Positions 17,657-26,671 of a stretch of DNA of 64,000 nt are shown here, one piece after another. The number at the start of each line of letters is the position of its first letter. Within the stretch, counting starts at the first letter, position 1. A program made the position numbers and the translations under genes. The stretch comes from Streptomyces drozdowiczii (lineage in GTDB: Bacteria; Actinomycetota; Actinomycetes; Streptomycetales; Streptomycetaceae), in the NCBI RefSeq assembly GCF_026167665.1, contig NZ_CP098740.1, forward strand, positions 3,472,001-3,536,000. The letters run 5' to 3'. Under the pieces are notes generated by a model, which was not told the DNA's origin, searched no databases, and saw only the letters and a program-made list of their open reading frames with translations.

Positions 17657-19120
17657 TCAGCTCTGCGCCTCCCACCACTTCTTCAGTTCCGCCACCGCCG
17701 CGTCATGCTCCAGCGGGCCGTTCTCCAGGCGCAGTTCCAGCAGGAACGCGTACGCCTTGCCGATGACCGGGCCCGGGCCCACGCCCAGGATCTGCATGAT
17801 CTCGTTGCCGTCCAGGTCCGGCCGGATCGCGTCCAGCTCCTCCTGGCTCTTCAGCTGGGCGATGCGCTCCTCAAGCCCGTCGTAAGTACGCGAGAGAGCC
17901 GCGGCCTTGCGCTTGTTGCGCGTGGTGCAGTCCGACCGGGTCAGCTTGTGCAGCCGTTCCAGGAGCGGGCCGGCATCCCGTACGTAGCGGCGCACGGCGG
18001 AGTCGGTCCACTCGCCGTCGCCGTAGCCGTGGAAGCGCAGATGCAGCTCCACCAGCTTCGAGACGTCCTTGACCATCTCGTTGGAGTACTTGAGCGCCGT
18101 CATGCGCTTCTTGGTCATCTTGGCGCCCACCACCTCGTGGTGATGGAAGGAGACCCGCCCGTCCTTCTCGAAGCGCCGCGTCCTCGGCTTGCCGATGTCA
18201 TGGAGCAGAGCGGCAAGACGCAGAACGAGGTCCGGCCCCTCCTCCTCCAGGGCGATCGCCTGATCCAGGACGGTCAGAGAGTGCTCGTAGACGTCCTTGT
18301 GCCGGTGGTGTTCGTCGCTCTCCAGCCGGAGCGCCGGCAACTCGGGCAGGACCTGCTCGGCCAGCCCGGTCTCCACGAGGAGGGACAGGCCCTTCCGGGG
18401 ATGCGCGGAGAGCAGGAGCTTGTTCAGCTCCTCGCGCACCCGCTCGGCCGAGACGATCTCGATCCGGCCCGCCATCTCCGTCATGGCGCTGACGACCTCG
18501 GGTGCCACCTCGAAGTCGAGCTGCGCGGCGAACCGTGCCGCCCGCAGCATGCGCAGCGGGTCGTCGGAGAACGACGCCTCAGGAGTCCCGGGCGTACGCA
18601 GGACCCGCTCGGCCAGGTCCTTCCGGCCGTCGTGAGGGTCGATGAAGACCTTCTCCGGCAACGCGACGGCCATGGCGTTGACCGTGAAGTCGCGCCGCAC
18701 GAGGTCGTCCTCGATGGAGTCGCCGTAGGACACCTCCGGCTTGCGCGAGGTCCTGTCGTACGCCTCCGACCGGTACGTCGTGACCTCGATCTGATAGCCG
18801 TGCTTCTGCGCCCCCACCGTACCGAAGGCGATCCCGACCTCCCACACGGAGTCGGCCCACGGCCTGACGATCTTCAGCACGTCCTCGGGGCGGGCGTCGG
18901 TCGTGAAGTCCAGGTCGTTCCCGAGCCTGCCGAGAAGTGCGTCACGGACCGAGCCGCCGACCAGTGCGAGACTGAATCCGGCATCCTGGAATCGGCGGGC
19001 GAGATCGTCGGCGACCGGGGCGACCCGCAGCAGTTCGCTGACTGCGCGGTGCTGCACCTGGGTCAGGGCGCTGGGGTTGTCTTCGTTGGCATTCGGCACA
19101 ACAGAAAAGGGTACGTGCAC
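17657..19120 (-). CDS. cca: CCA tRNA nucleotidyltransferase
   Basis: A 487-aa class II nucleotidyltransferase that adds or repairs the tRNA 3' CCA end. It has the polymerase motif LVGGSVRDALLGRLGNDLDF (about 54-73), with DLD as metal-binding aspartates, then RRDFTVNAMA, RMLRAARFAAQLDF and a C-terminal HD domain (LLHDIGKPRTRRF, HHHEVVGA). The GTG at 19120 is taken as start; a second GTG at 19099 (giving MPNANEDNP) is an equally good candidate by comparison with other Streptomyces proteins. It is divergent from the DUF6049 gene. tRNA-Ala in this window lacks an encoded CCA and would need this enzyme. Confidence 0.95.
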   Translation of the reverse strand: MHVPFSVVPNANEDNPSALTQVQHRAVSELLRVAPVADDLARRFQDAGFSLALVGGSVRDALLGRLGNDLDFTTDARPEDVLKIVRPWADSVWEVGIAFGTVGAQKHGYQIEVTTYRSEAYDRTSRKPEVSYGDSIEDDLVRRDFTVNAMAVALPEKVFIDPHDGRKDLAERVLRTPGTPEASFSDDPLRMLRAARFAAQLDFEVAPEVVSAMTEMAGRIEIVSAERVREELNKLLLSAHPRKGLSLLVETGLAEQVLPELPALRLESDEHHRHKDVYEHSLTVLDQAIALEEEGPDLVLRLAALLHDIGKPRTRRFEKDGRVSFHHHEVVGAKMTKKRMTALKYSNEMVKDVSKLVELHLRFHGYGDGEWTDSAVRRYVRDAGPLLERLHKLTRSDCTTRNKRKAAALSRTYDGLEERIAQLKSQEELDAIRPDLDGNEIMQILGVGPGPVIGKAYAFLLELRLENGPLEHDAAVAELKKWWEAQS

Positions 19121-19280
19121 GGACCGGTCCGGGCGTCACCCATTTCTCCGGCCCTGCGAGACTCTCCCGATCATGCAGCACACTCCCCGGCACTTAGCCC
19201 CGACGCACCTCGTTACCATGCGGGGACGCAGCAGCGGACGACGATCGACAGCAGTTGACGATGACGAGGGACGGGTACGC

Positions 19281-21578
19281 GTGGCCGAGGCGGCAGACAT
19301 CCAGGGGATGAATCCCTCTCCTGCCCGCCGGTGGCTGCGGCGCACAGCCGCCGTGCTCGCCGGGGCGCCGCTCGTCGCCGCCCTGCTGGCAGGCGCCTCC
19401 GCCCCGCAGGCCCGGGCCGACGCTCCGGCCAAGGCGCCCACGGGTTCCAGCACGGTGTCGGTGTCCCTGGACGAGATCACCCCCAGCGCCCCGGAGAAGG
19501 GGGACACGCTGCGGATCTCCGGAACGCTGACCAACAAGGGCAAGGACACGATCACCGACGCCCAGGTAGACCTGCGGGTCGGCCCCCGCCTCTTCAGCAG
19601 GACCGCCATCGACACGGCCGCTCGGCGCACGGGATACCTGCCCGGCACCGACCCCTATCCGATCGGGGGCAAGTACACGGTCGAGATCGACAAGCTGCGC
19701 TCGGGAATCAGCCAGGACTTCACGCTGTCCGTACCCGTCAGCAAGCTGGACCTCGGGGACGACGGGGTCTACCAGCTGGGCGTCTCGCTGTCGGGCCGTA
19801 CCTCGCACACCGTGTACGACCAGGTGCTCGGCATCAAGCGGACCTTCCTGCCCTGGCAGGACGGCGACCGCGACTCCAAGATCGGCATCAGCTACCTCTG
19901 GCCGCTGATCGCATCCGCGCACCTCACTGCGGAGACCGGCTCGGACGAGCAGCAGACCCCGGTGTTCGCCGATGACGACCTCGCGGCGGAGATCGCCCCG
20001 GGCGGCCGACTCGAACAGATGGTCTCCCTGGGCAGCCGGCTGCCGGTGACCTGGGTCATCGATCCGGACCTCCTGGCCAGCGTCGACGCCATGACCAAGC
20101 CCTACCGGGTCAAGTCCGGCGACACCACGGTCGCCGGTACGAACCAGGATGTGGCCAAGAAGTGGCTGACCTCACTGGAAGCGGCCGTGTCCGAGGGCAA
20201 GGTCGTGGCCCTGCCGTTCGGCGACCCCGACCTGGCCTCGATCGCCCACCGCGGCAAGAACGTCTCGGGCACCCTCAGCCACCTGCAGACCGCCAGTGAG
20301 GTCGCCGGGATGACGGTGGAGACGATCCTCCACCTGAAGCCGTCCACCGACTTCGCGTGGCCGGTCGACGGTGCGGTGGACCCCTCGATCGTGGACGTCG
20401 CCACCTCGGCCGGCGCCCACCACGTCATCGCCCGCAGCGACAGCCTCGACGAGACCGGAAACCTGGTCTACACGCCTTCTGCCGCCCGCCCGATCGGCGG
20501 CGGCACCACGGCGGTCGTCTCCGACGCGAGGCTCTCCACGGCCTTCCAGGGCGACATGGGCAACGCCGGGAGCTCCACGCTCGCCGTGCAGAAGTTCCTC
20601 GCCCTCACCCTCGGCCTCGCCGAGCAGGACACGGACAAGGACCGTTCCGTCGTCGTGGCACCCCAGCGCACCCCGACGGTCGCCCAGGCGCAGTCGATGG
20701 CACGCGCCCTCCACGCACTGGACGACGACCGCTGGACGAAGTCCGAGGGGCTGGCTCAGGCGGCGGCGACCAAGCCGGACTCCGCGGCGACCACCCAGGT
20801 GCCTCCGGCATCCCGGTACCCGAAGAAGCTGCGCCGCCAGGAGCTGCCCACGCAGGCGTTCCAGGACATCAAGTCCATCCAGTCCTCGCTCAACAATTTC
20901 CAGGTCATCCTCACCCATCCCGAGCGAGTGGTGACCCCCTTCGGCAACGCCGTCAACCGCTCCATGTCGACCTCATGGCGGGGAAAGCCGCTGAAGGCCC
21001 AGCAGTATCGGGACTCGGTCCGCACCTATCTGCAAGGGCTCGTCGGCGAGGTCCAGCTCGTCCCGAAGTCGGACATCACCCTGTCCGGCCGGAGCGCCAC
21101 GATCCCCGTGACCGTGCAGAACAGGCTGTTGCAGGACGTCGACCACCTGGTGCTGCGGCTGAAGTCGGACAACGCGACCCGGCTCAAGCTGAACGACGGC
21201 GGCAGCATCGCGGAGCAGCCCATCCAGATCGGCGCCGGGCACAGCCAGTCCGTGAAGTTCGACGCGGCGGCCAACATCAACGGCCAGGTCCAGATGACCG
21301 CGCAGCTCTACACGGAGGACGGCACTCCGTACGGCGAGGAGATGGCCTTCACCGTGAAGGTCTCCGAGATCACCCCGACGGTGCTGCTGGTCATCGCCGG
21401 CGGGCTCCTGCTGCTGGTGCTGGCCGGCATCAGGATGTATGCACATCGCAAGCGCGCCAATGCGGGCGGCGCGGCGGGTGACGACGGCAGTGAACCCGAG
21501 CAGCCGAGTGACCCGACGCCGGACACCGGTCCCGAAAGCGCGGAGCCGTCGGGCACGGGTGAGAAAGTGGACCGTTGA
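19281..21578 (+). CDS. Secreted/membrane-anchored DUF6049 family protein
   Basis: A 765-aa protein starting at GTG 19281 behind GAGGG. An N-terminal signal peptide (RRWLRRTAAVLAGAPLVAALL, ending ASAPQARA) is followed by a large exported region with beta-sandwich-like segments near both ends, and a C-terminal transmembrane helix (TVLLVIAGGLLLLVLAGI) with a short basic/acidic cytoplasmic tail. An alternative ATG at 19311 would shorten it by ten residues. It stands 49 bp before murJ on the same strand, an arrangement conserved in Streptomyces, so a role in envelope assembly is plausible but unproven. No catalytic motif recognised. Confidence 0.85.
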   Translation: MAEAADIQGMNPSPARRWLRRTAAVLAGAPLVAALLAGASAPQARADAPAKAPTGSSTVSVSLDEITPSAPEKGDTLRISGTLTNKGKDTITDAQVDLRVGPRLFSRTAIDTAARRTGYLPGTDPYPIGGKYTVEIDKLRSGISQDFTLSVPVSKLDLGDDGVYQLGVSLSGRTSHTVYDQVLGIKRTFLPWQDGDRDSKIGISYLWPLIASAHLTAETGSDEQQTPVFADDDLAAEIAPGGRLEQMVSLGSRLPVTWVIDPDLLASVDAMTKPYRVKSGDTTVAGTNQDVAKKWLTSLEAAVSEGKVVALPFGDPDLASIAHRGKNVSGTLSHLQTASEVAGMTVETILHLKPSTDFAWPVDGAVDPSIVDVATSAGAHHVIARSDSLDETGNLVYTPSAARPIGGGTTAVVSDARLSTAFQGDMGNAGSSTLAVQKFLALTLGLAEQDTDKDRSVVVAPQRTPTVAQAQSMARALHALDDDRWTKSEGLAQAAATKPDSAATTQVPPASRYPKKLRRQELPTQAFQDIKSIQSSLNNFQVILTHPERVVTPFGNAVNRSMSTSWRGKPLKAQQYRDSVRTYLQGLVGEVQLVPKSDITLSGRSATIPVTVQNRLLQDVDHLVLRLKSDNATRLKLNDGGSIAEQPIQIGAGHSQSVKFDAAANINGQVQMTAQLYTEDGTPYGEEMAFTVKVSEITPTVLLVIAGGLLLLVLAGIRMYAHRKRANAGGAAGDDGSEPEQPSDPTPDTGPESAEPSGTGEKVDR

Positions 21579-21627
21579 GCGATGTCTGTCGTGGCCGGTC
21601 GGCCGGGGACGATGAGGTGGGGTTTCG

Positions 21628-23781
21628 ATGAACGCGCCGTACGACGGTGACCGCGGTCAGGGTACGGGCGGGGCCGGGTACTCCGGCGGCCCTCCGGTGC
21701 CCCCTGACGAGCAGCAGCCGGCGCCGGACCCGTATCTGCAGTCCGCGTACGACTACGACCCGTACCGGGCGCAGGACCTCTCCGCCCAGGACCCGGTGGA
21801 CGAGGCGCTGTACGACCGCGCCGCGCATCCGCCGCCCCCTCCCGGCACCTACCAGCAGCCGCAGCCGCTCTATCAGCAGCCGCCGTCGCCCCAGTACGCC
21901 CCCGACCCCCGCATCTGGGCCCAGACGCCGCCCCCCGAGCCCGCTGGTCCCTCGCGCCACCTCCCGTACGGCGACAACGCCGCGACGACCCAGTTCGTGG
22001 GCGTGGACGACCTCGTCACCCAGGCTTCCGCGAACCGCGACGAGCCCGACGCCTTCGCCCACCTCTTCCGCGACCAGGAGGGTCCCGCGAACCCGGGCGC
22101 CTCTCCGGCCCCGGCCCAGCCCGAGCCCGCTCCCGCGCCGGCCAAGTCCGGCGGCCGTGCCTCCAGCCTGCTGAAGTCCAGCGCGGTCATGGCGGCCGGC
22201 ACCCTCGTCTCGCGCCTCACCGGCTTCGTCCGCAGCCTCGTGATCACCGCGGCACTCGGTGCGGCCCTGCTCGGCGACAGCTTCACCATCGCCTACACGC
22301 TGCCCACGATGATCTACATCCTCACCGTGGGCGGCGGCCTCAACTCGGTCTTCGTCCCCCAGCTCGTCCGCTCGATGAAGGACGACGAGGACGGCGGCGA
22401 GGCATACGCCAACCGCCTCCTGACTCTGGTGATGGTCGCCCTCGGCCTCATCGTCGCCGTGGTGGTCTTCGCGGCCCCCTGGCTGATCCGGCTGATGTCC
22501 TCGACGATCGCGGACGACCCGGCAGCCAACAACGTCGCCGTCACCTTCGCCCGCTACTGCCTGCCCACCATCTTCTTCATGGGCGTGCATGTGGTGATGG
22601 GGCAGATCCTCAACGCCCGCGGAAAGTTCGGCGCGATGATGTGGACCCCGGTCCTGAACAACATCGTCATGATCTTCACCTTCGGGATGTTCATCTGGGT
22701 CTACGGCACGTCCCACGAGTCCCACATGGGCGTGGACACGATCCCGCCGGAGGGCGTGCGGCTCCTCGGCATCGGCACCCTGCTCGGTCTGGTCGTGCAG
22801 GCGCTGGCGATGATCCCGTATCTGCGCGAGGCCGGCTTCCGCTTCCGTCCGCGGTTCGACTGGAGGGGCCACGGGCTGGGCAAGACCATAAAGCTCGCGA
22901 AGTGGACGGTGCTGTTCGTCTTCGCCAACCAGGCCGGTGTGCTGGTCGTCACCCAGCTCGCGACCTCGGCCGGCAAGGCGTCCGGGAAGAACGGCGCGGG
23001 TTTCCTCGCCTACTCCAATGCCCAGCTGATCTGGGGCATGCCGCAGGCGATCATCACCGTCTCGGTCATGGCAGCCCTGCTGCCGCGGATCTCCCGGGCC
23101 GCCCACGACAACGACCCGGGGGCCGTCCGCGACGACATCTCGCAGGGGCTCCGGAACTCCGCCGTGGCCATCGTCCCGGTCGCCTTCGCGTTCCTCGCCC
23201 TGGGTGTGCCGATGTGCACCCTGCTCTACTCGTCCAGCGGCCCCGACGCCGCGCGCTCCATGGGCTTCATCCTGATGGCCTTCGGCCTAGGCCTGATCCC
23301 CTACTCCGTGCAGTACGTGGTGCTGCGCGGGTTCTACGCGTACGAGGACACCCGCACGCCCTTCTACAACACCGTCATCGTCGCCCTGGTCAACGCGGCG
23401 GCCTCCGCCCTCTGCTACGTCGTGCTGCCCGCCCAGTGGGCCGTGGTCGGCATGGCCGCCTCGTACGGCCTGGCCTACGCCGTCGGCGTCGGGATCGCCT
23501 GGCGCCGACTGCGCAACCGACTCGGCGGGGATCTGGACGGCGCGCACGTGGTCCGCACGTACGCCAGGCTGTGCCTCGCCGCACTGCCCGCCACCGTCAT
23601 CGGCGGAGCAGCGGGCTTCGGCCTTCTCCAAGTGCTCGGGGAAGGCGCCTTCGGCTCGCTCGTCGCCCTGGTCTTCGGCGGTGCCCTGCTCCTGGGAGTG
23701 TTCTTCGTCGCGGCGAGGAGAATGCGGATCGAGGAGATCAACGGCATGGTCGGCATGGTCAGGGGGCGGCTCGGCCGCTGA
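21628..23781 (+). CDS. murJ: Lipid II flippase MurJ (MviN)
   Basis: A 717-aa protein. Residues 1 to about 170 are a Pro/Gln/Tyr/Asp-rich cytoplasmic extension typical of actinobacterial MurJ; the rest is a 14-helix MOP-superfamily transporter beginning SSAVMAAGTLVSRLTGFVRS, with TLPTMIYILTVGGGLNSVFVPQLVR and GFYAYEDTRTPFYNT conserved motifs. It flips the peptidoglycan precursor lipid II across the membrane. Neighbours are the DUF6049 gene upstream and the pseudokinase gene 133 bp downstream, equivalent to the C-terminal half of the fused mycobacterial MviN. Confidence 0.95.
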   Translation: MNAPYDGDRGQGTGGAGYSGGPPVPPDEQQPAPDPYLQSAYDYDPYRAQDLSAQDPVDEALYDRAAHPPPPPGTYQQPQPLYQQPPSPQYAPDPRIWAQTPPPEPAGPSRHLPYGDNAATTQFVGVDDLVTQASANRDEPDAFAHLFRDQEGPANPGASPAPAQPEPAPAPAKSGGRASSLLKSSAVMAAGTLVSRLTGFVRSLVITAALGAALLGDSFTIAYTLPTMIYILTVGGGLNSVFVPQLVRSMKDDEDGGEAYANRLLTLVMVALGLIVAVVVFAAPWLIRLMSSTIADDPAANNVAVTFARYCLPTIFFMGVHVVMGQILNARGKFGAMMWTPVLNNIVMIFTFGMFIWVYGTSHESHMGVDTIPPEGVRLLGIGTLLGLVVQALAMIPYLREAGFRFRPRFDWRGHGLGKTIKLAKWTVLFVFANQAGVLVVTQLATSAGKASGKNGAGFLAYSNAQLIWGMPQAIITVSVMAALLPRISRAAHDNDPGAVRDDISQGLRNSAVAIVPVAFAFLALGVPMCTLLYSSSGPDAARSMGFILMAFGLGLIPYSVQYVVLRGFYAYEDTRTPFYNTVIVALVNAAASALCYVVLPAQWAVVGMAASYGLAYAVGVGIAWRRLRNRLGGDLDGAHVVRTYARLCLAALPATVIGGAAGFGLLQVLGEGAFGSLVALVFGGALLLGVFFVAARRMRIEEINGMVGMVRGRLGR

Positions 23782-23914
23782 GGCCGGCCGGCCCGCACAA
23801 CCATCGCCGGTCTCCGCGTGTCGTGCATAGCGCCGGAGTGTGGGCACAATTGGCGTGACTGTGCAGAGCAGAGCTGGCTGGCATCGCGCAACGGATGGGG
23901 AGGCAGGAACGACG

Positions 23915-25615
23915 GTGGCGGAACGTAGCACGGCTGCCGTCGACGTGGCCGACAACAGCGGGGACAAGCCGCTGACCGCCAAGGCGGACGAGGCCACGAC
24001 CGACGGTACGGCAGAAGCGCAGGACGCGGCGGAGACGGGCTCCCAGGAGGAGAACGACGAGAAGACCGCATCGAAGACCTTCCCGGCCACCCCGGATCTG
24101 CACAGCGGTCACAAGCTGGCCGGCCGGTACCGGCTGGAGGAATGCGTCACCCGTCTGGACGGTTTCAGCAGCTGGCGTGCCGTCGACGAGAAGCTGCGTC
24201 GCGCGGTGGGGGTCCACCTCCTGCCGGCCGACCACCCGCGGGCGCGCTCGGTTCTGGCCGCCGCCCGGTCCTCCGCGCTGCTGGGCGACCCGCGCTTCGT
24301 GCAGGTCCTCGACGCCGTCGAGGAGGACGAGCTCGTCTACGTCGTCCACGAATGGCTTCCCGACGCCACCGAGCTCACGGCCCTGCTGAGCGCGGGTCCG
24401 ATGGACGCCCACGACGCGTACCAGCTCGTCAGCCAGGTCTCCCAGGCCATGGCGGCCGCGCACCGGGAGGGCCTGGCGCACCTGAGGCTCACGCCGGGGG
24501 CCGTGCTGCGCAGCTCGTCCGGCCAGTACCGCATCCGCGGCCTCGCGGTGAACGCCGCCCTGCGGGGCATCACGGCCGACGGCCCTCAGCGCGCCGACAC
24601 GGAGGCCATCGGCGCCCTGCTGTACGCCGCGCTGACCCAGCGCTGGCCGTACGAGAGCGATGCCTACGGGCTTACCGGTCTGCCCAAGGGGATGGGGCTT
24701 CTCCCGCCCGACCAGGTGCGGGCCGGAGTCCACCGGGGCCTCTCCGAGATCGCCATGCGGGCTCTCGCCAACGACGGTGCCACGGCGTCCCGCCAGGAGC
24801 AGCCGTGCACCACCCCCGACGAGCTCGCCAAGGCCGTGGCGGCCATGCCCCGCATCCCCCCGCCCGAGCCCGTCTTCACCGCGCCGCCCGAGTACCAGCG
24901 GACCACCTACCAGCAGGGCACGTACGGAAGGCCGGCGGCGGCCGGTCCCGTCGTCACCCAGCCCGTCGTGCCGGTGCCCCCCGCGCCCTTGCAGAGCCGT
25001 ACCGGCAAGGCCCTGAAGTGGGCAGTGTCCGCGCTGCTGATCGCCGCACTGGGCCTGGGCAGCTGGCAGCTCGCCGAGACGCTCATCGACCGGGACAACA
25101 ACTCGGGTGGTGACCCCGGTACCACTCAGTCCAATCCGGAGAACAACGACGCCCCGCCGGTCGAGAAGAGCAAGCCCGTCCCGATCGTCACCGCCCAGGA
25201 CTACGATCCCCTGAGCGCCGACGGCAGTGAGAAGCCGCAGAGCATAGGCAACGTCTACGACGACGATCCGAGTTCGTACTGGTACACGGACTGGTACGCG
25301 TCGGCGGCCTTCGGCAATTTGAAGGAGGGTGTCGGCGTCGTCCTCGACCTCGGCAAGACACAGCGCGTCGGCAAGGTGGACGTGTCCTTCCTCGGTGGCG
25401 CCACCTCGGTCGAGCTGCGGACTGCCGACGGCTCCACGGTGCCGACCAGTCCCACCGGCTTCGACAAGGTCGCCCAGGGATCGGGAACCCAGGTATCGCT
25501 GAAGCCCTCCAAGCCTGTGCAGGCCCGATACCTGCTCGTCTGGCTCACCAAGCTCCCGCCCAGTGGCGAGGGGAACTTCCGGGGGAAGGTCTCGGACATC
25601 AAGGTCACCAGCTGA
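23915..25615 (+). CDS. MurJ-associated pseudokinase with extracytoplasmic discoidin-like domain
   Basis: 566 aa from GTG 23915 (GGGAGG 12 nt upstream). An acidic N-tail (1-65) leads to a kinase-like fold beginning HKLAGRYRLEECVTR. Key catalytic residues are absent: the VAIK lysine region reads AVGVHLLP, HRD is replaced by AHLRLTPGAVL, and no DFG is present. One transmembrane helix (about 367-388, KWAVSALLIAALGLGSWQLAETL) connects to a C-terminal F5/8-type, galactose-binding-like domain (about 425-566, with YDDDPSSYWYTDWY). This matches the mycobacterial MviN C-terminus, a pseudokinase phosphorylated by PknB that recruits FhaA. Here it is a separate gene. Confidence 0.87.
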   Translation: MAERSTAAVDVADNSGDKPLTAKADEATTDGTAEAQDAAETGSQEENDEKTASKTFPATPDLHSGHKLAGRYRLEECVTRLDGFSSWRAVDEKLRRAVGVHLLPADHPRARSVLAAARSSALLGDPRFVQVLDAVEEDELVYVVHEWLPDATELTALLSAGPMDAHDAYQLVSQVSQAMAAAHREGLAHLRLTPGAVLRSSSGQYRIRGLAVNAALRGITADGPQRADTEAIGALLYAALTQRWPYESDAYGLTGLPKGMGLLPPDQVRAGVHRGLSEIAMRALANDGATASRQEQPCTTPDELAKAVAAMPRIPPPEPVFTAPPEYQRTTYQQGTYGRPAAAGPVVTQPVVPVPPAPLQSRTGKALKWAVSALLIAALGLGSWQLAETLIDRDNNSGGDPGTTQSNPENNDAPPVEKSKPVPIVTAQDYDPLSADGSEKPQSIGNVYDDDPSSYWYTDWYASAAFGNLKEGVGVVLDLGKTQRVGKVDVSFLGGATSVELRTADGSTVPTSPTGFDKVAQGSGTQVSLKPSKPVQARYLLVWLTKLPPSGEGNFRGKVSDIKVTS

Positions 25616-25933
25616 CAGTTTCGAACACGAGAAATGGGGCTGGGCAGGATCCGAGGATCCCGCCCAGCCCCATTTCTGGTACTTGTCGATCAGCAGGCAT
25701 ATGTACCGAGCCACGAACCAGAGGAAATGCTCGCGCAGTCATAAATGTGGCCCCCTGACGCTGCACCGCAGCTCAGAAGCCATCGGGGCACCCGGGGGAA
25801 ATGAGTTCCTTCCGGTTCATCGAATAGGTGGTCGCCTTCCCCCGAAGTACGAGCGAATCGCTCCTTTTACCATTCACACAATCCAGCCGACCTCACCATT
25901 TACTTCACGGCGTGGATCGGTTTGAATGCACGG
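25616..25933. promoter_or_regulatory. Intergenic region before sigM
   Basis: A 318-bp gap with lower GC than its neighbours. Its left end holds the hairpin at 25631-25676; the rest must contain the sigM promoter, which I could not place with confidence. No small gene seen. Confidence 0.5.
25631..25676. terminator. Terminator hairpin after the pseudokinase gene
   Basis: A perfect 15-bp stem (GAAATGGGGCTGGGC with GCCCAGCCCCATTTC) encloses an inner GGATCC/GGATCC pair. Confidence 0.88.
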
Positions 25934-26671
25934 ATGGCGACAGCTGAGGGGGGAGACCGCGAGCGCTACGGCGCCGATGCCGCCGATCCACCGAGCGACG
26001 CGGACCTCCTCGCGCAGCATGTGGAGGGCGACCCCGACGCTTTCGGCGAGCTGGCTCGACGCCATCGCGACCGACTGTGGGCCGTGGCCCTGCGAACCCT
26101 GGGCGACCGGGAGGAAGCGGCCGACGCCGTACAGGACGCCCTGATCTCCGCCTTCCGCGCCGCCCACACCTTCCGGGGCCAGTCCGCCGTAACCACATGG
26201 CTGCACCGCATCACGGTGAACGCCTGCCTCGACCGCGTCCGCAAGGCCGCGTCCCGGAAGACCTCACCCGTCGACGACCCGGAACGGCTCGACCAACTGC
26301 TGGAACCGCATGAGTCCGCAGAGGCCCCGGCAGAACGCCACGATCTCCACCGGGAACTCCTCGCGGCGCTGGCCACCCTCCCCGCCGAGCAGCGCGCAGC
26401 GCTCGTCCTCGTGGACATGCAGGGGTACCCGGTGGCGGAGACCGCTCGCATCCTCGATGTGCCCGTGGGCACCGTGAAGAGCCGCTGCGCACGGGGCCGC
26501 GCCCGCCTCGCCCCCTTGCTGGGGCATCTCCGCAGCAGCGGTCCCGCCGACGAAGCGCCCGGCACGGAAGGGAACCGGACGCCCAGGGCATCCGTCCCAC
26601 CGGCAGCCGGTCCACGAGACGCGGACATGAGCGACCCCACTGTGATGAAGGGCGGAGGTGGACACCGATGA
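25934..26671 (+). CDS. sigM: ECF RNA polymerase sigma factor SigM
   Basis: A 245-aa group 4 sigma factor. Region 2 lies at DPDAFGELARRHRDRLWAVALRTLG...EEAADAVQDALISAFRAA and region 4 at TLPAEQRAALVLVDMQGYPVAETARILDVPVGTVKSRCARGRARL. The tail of about 45 residues is polar. The next gene encodes its anti-sigma factor, overlapping by 4 bp (ATGA), and thioredoxin reductase/thioredoxin follow, the same order as mycobacterial sigM-rsmA-trxB-trxA. The start is uncertain: an in-frame TTG lies at 25922. Confidence 0.92.
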   Translation: MATAEGGDRERYGADAADPPSDADLLAQHVEGDPDAFGELARRHRDRLWAVALRTLGDREEAADAVQDALISAFRAAHTFRGQSAVTTWLHRITVNACLDRVRKAASRKTSPVDDPERLDQLLEPHESAEAPAERHDLHRELLAALATLPAEQRAALVLVDMQGYPVAETARILDVPVGTVKSRCARGRARLAPLLGHLRSSGPADEAPGTEGNRTPRASVPPAAGPRDADMSDPTVMKGGGGHR

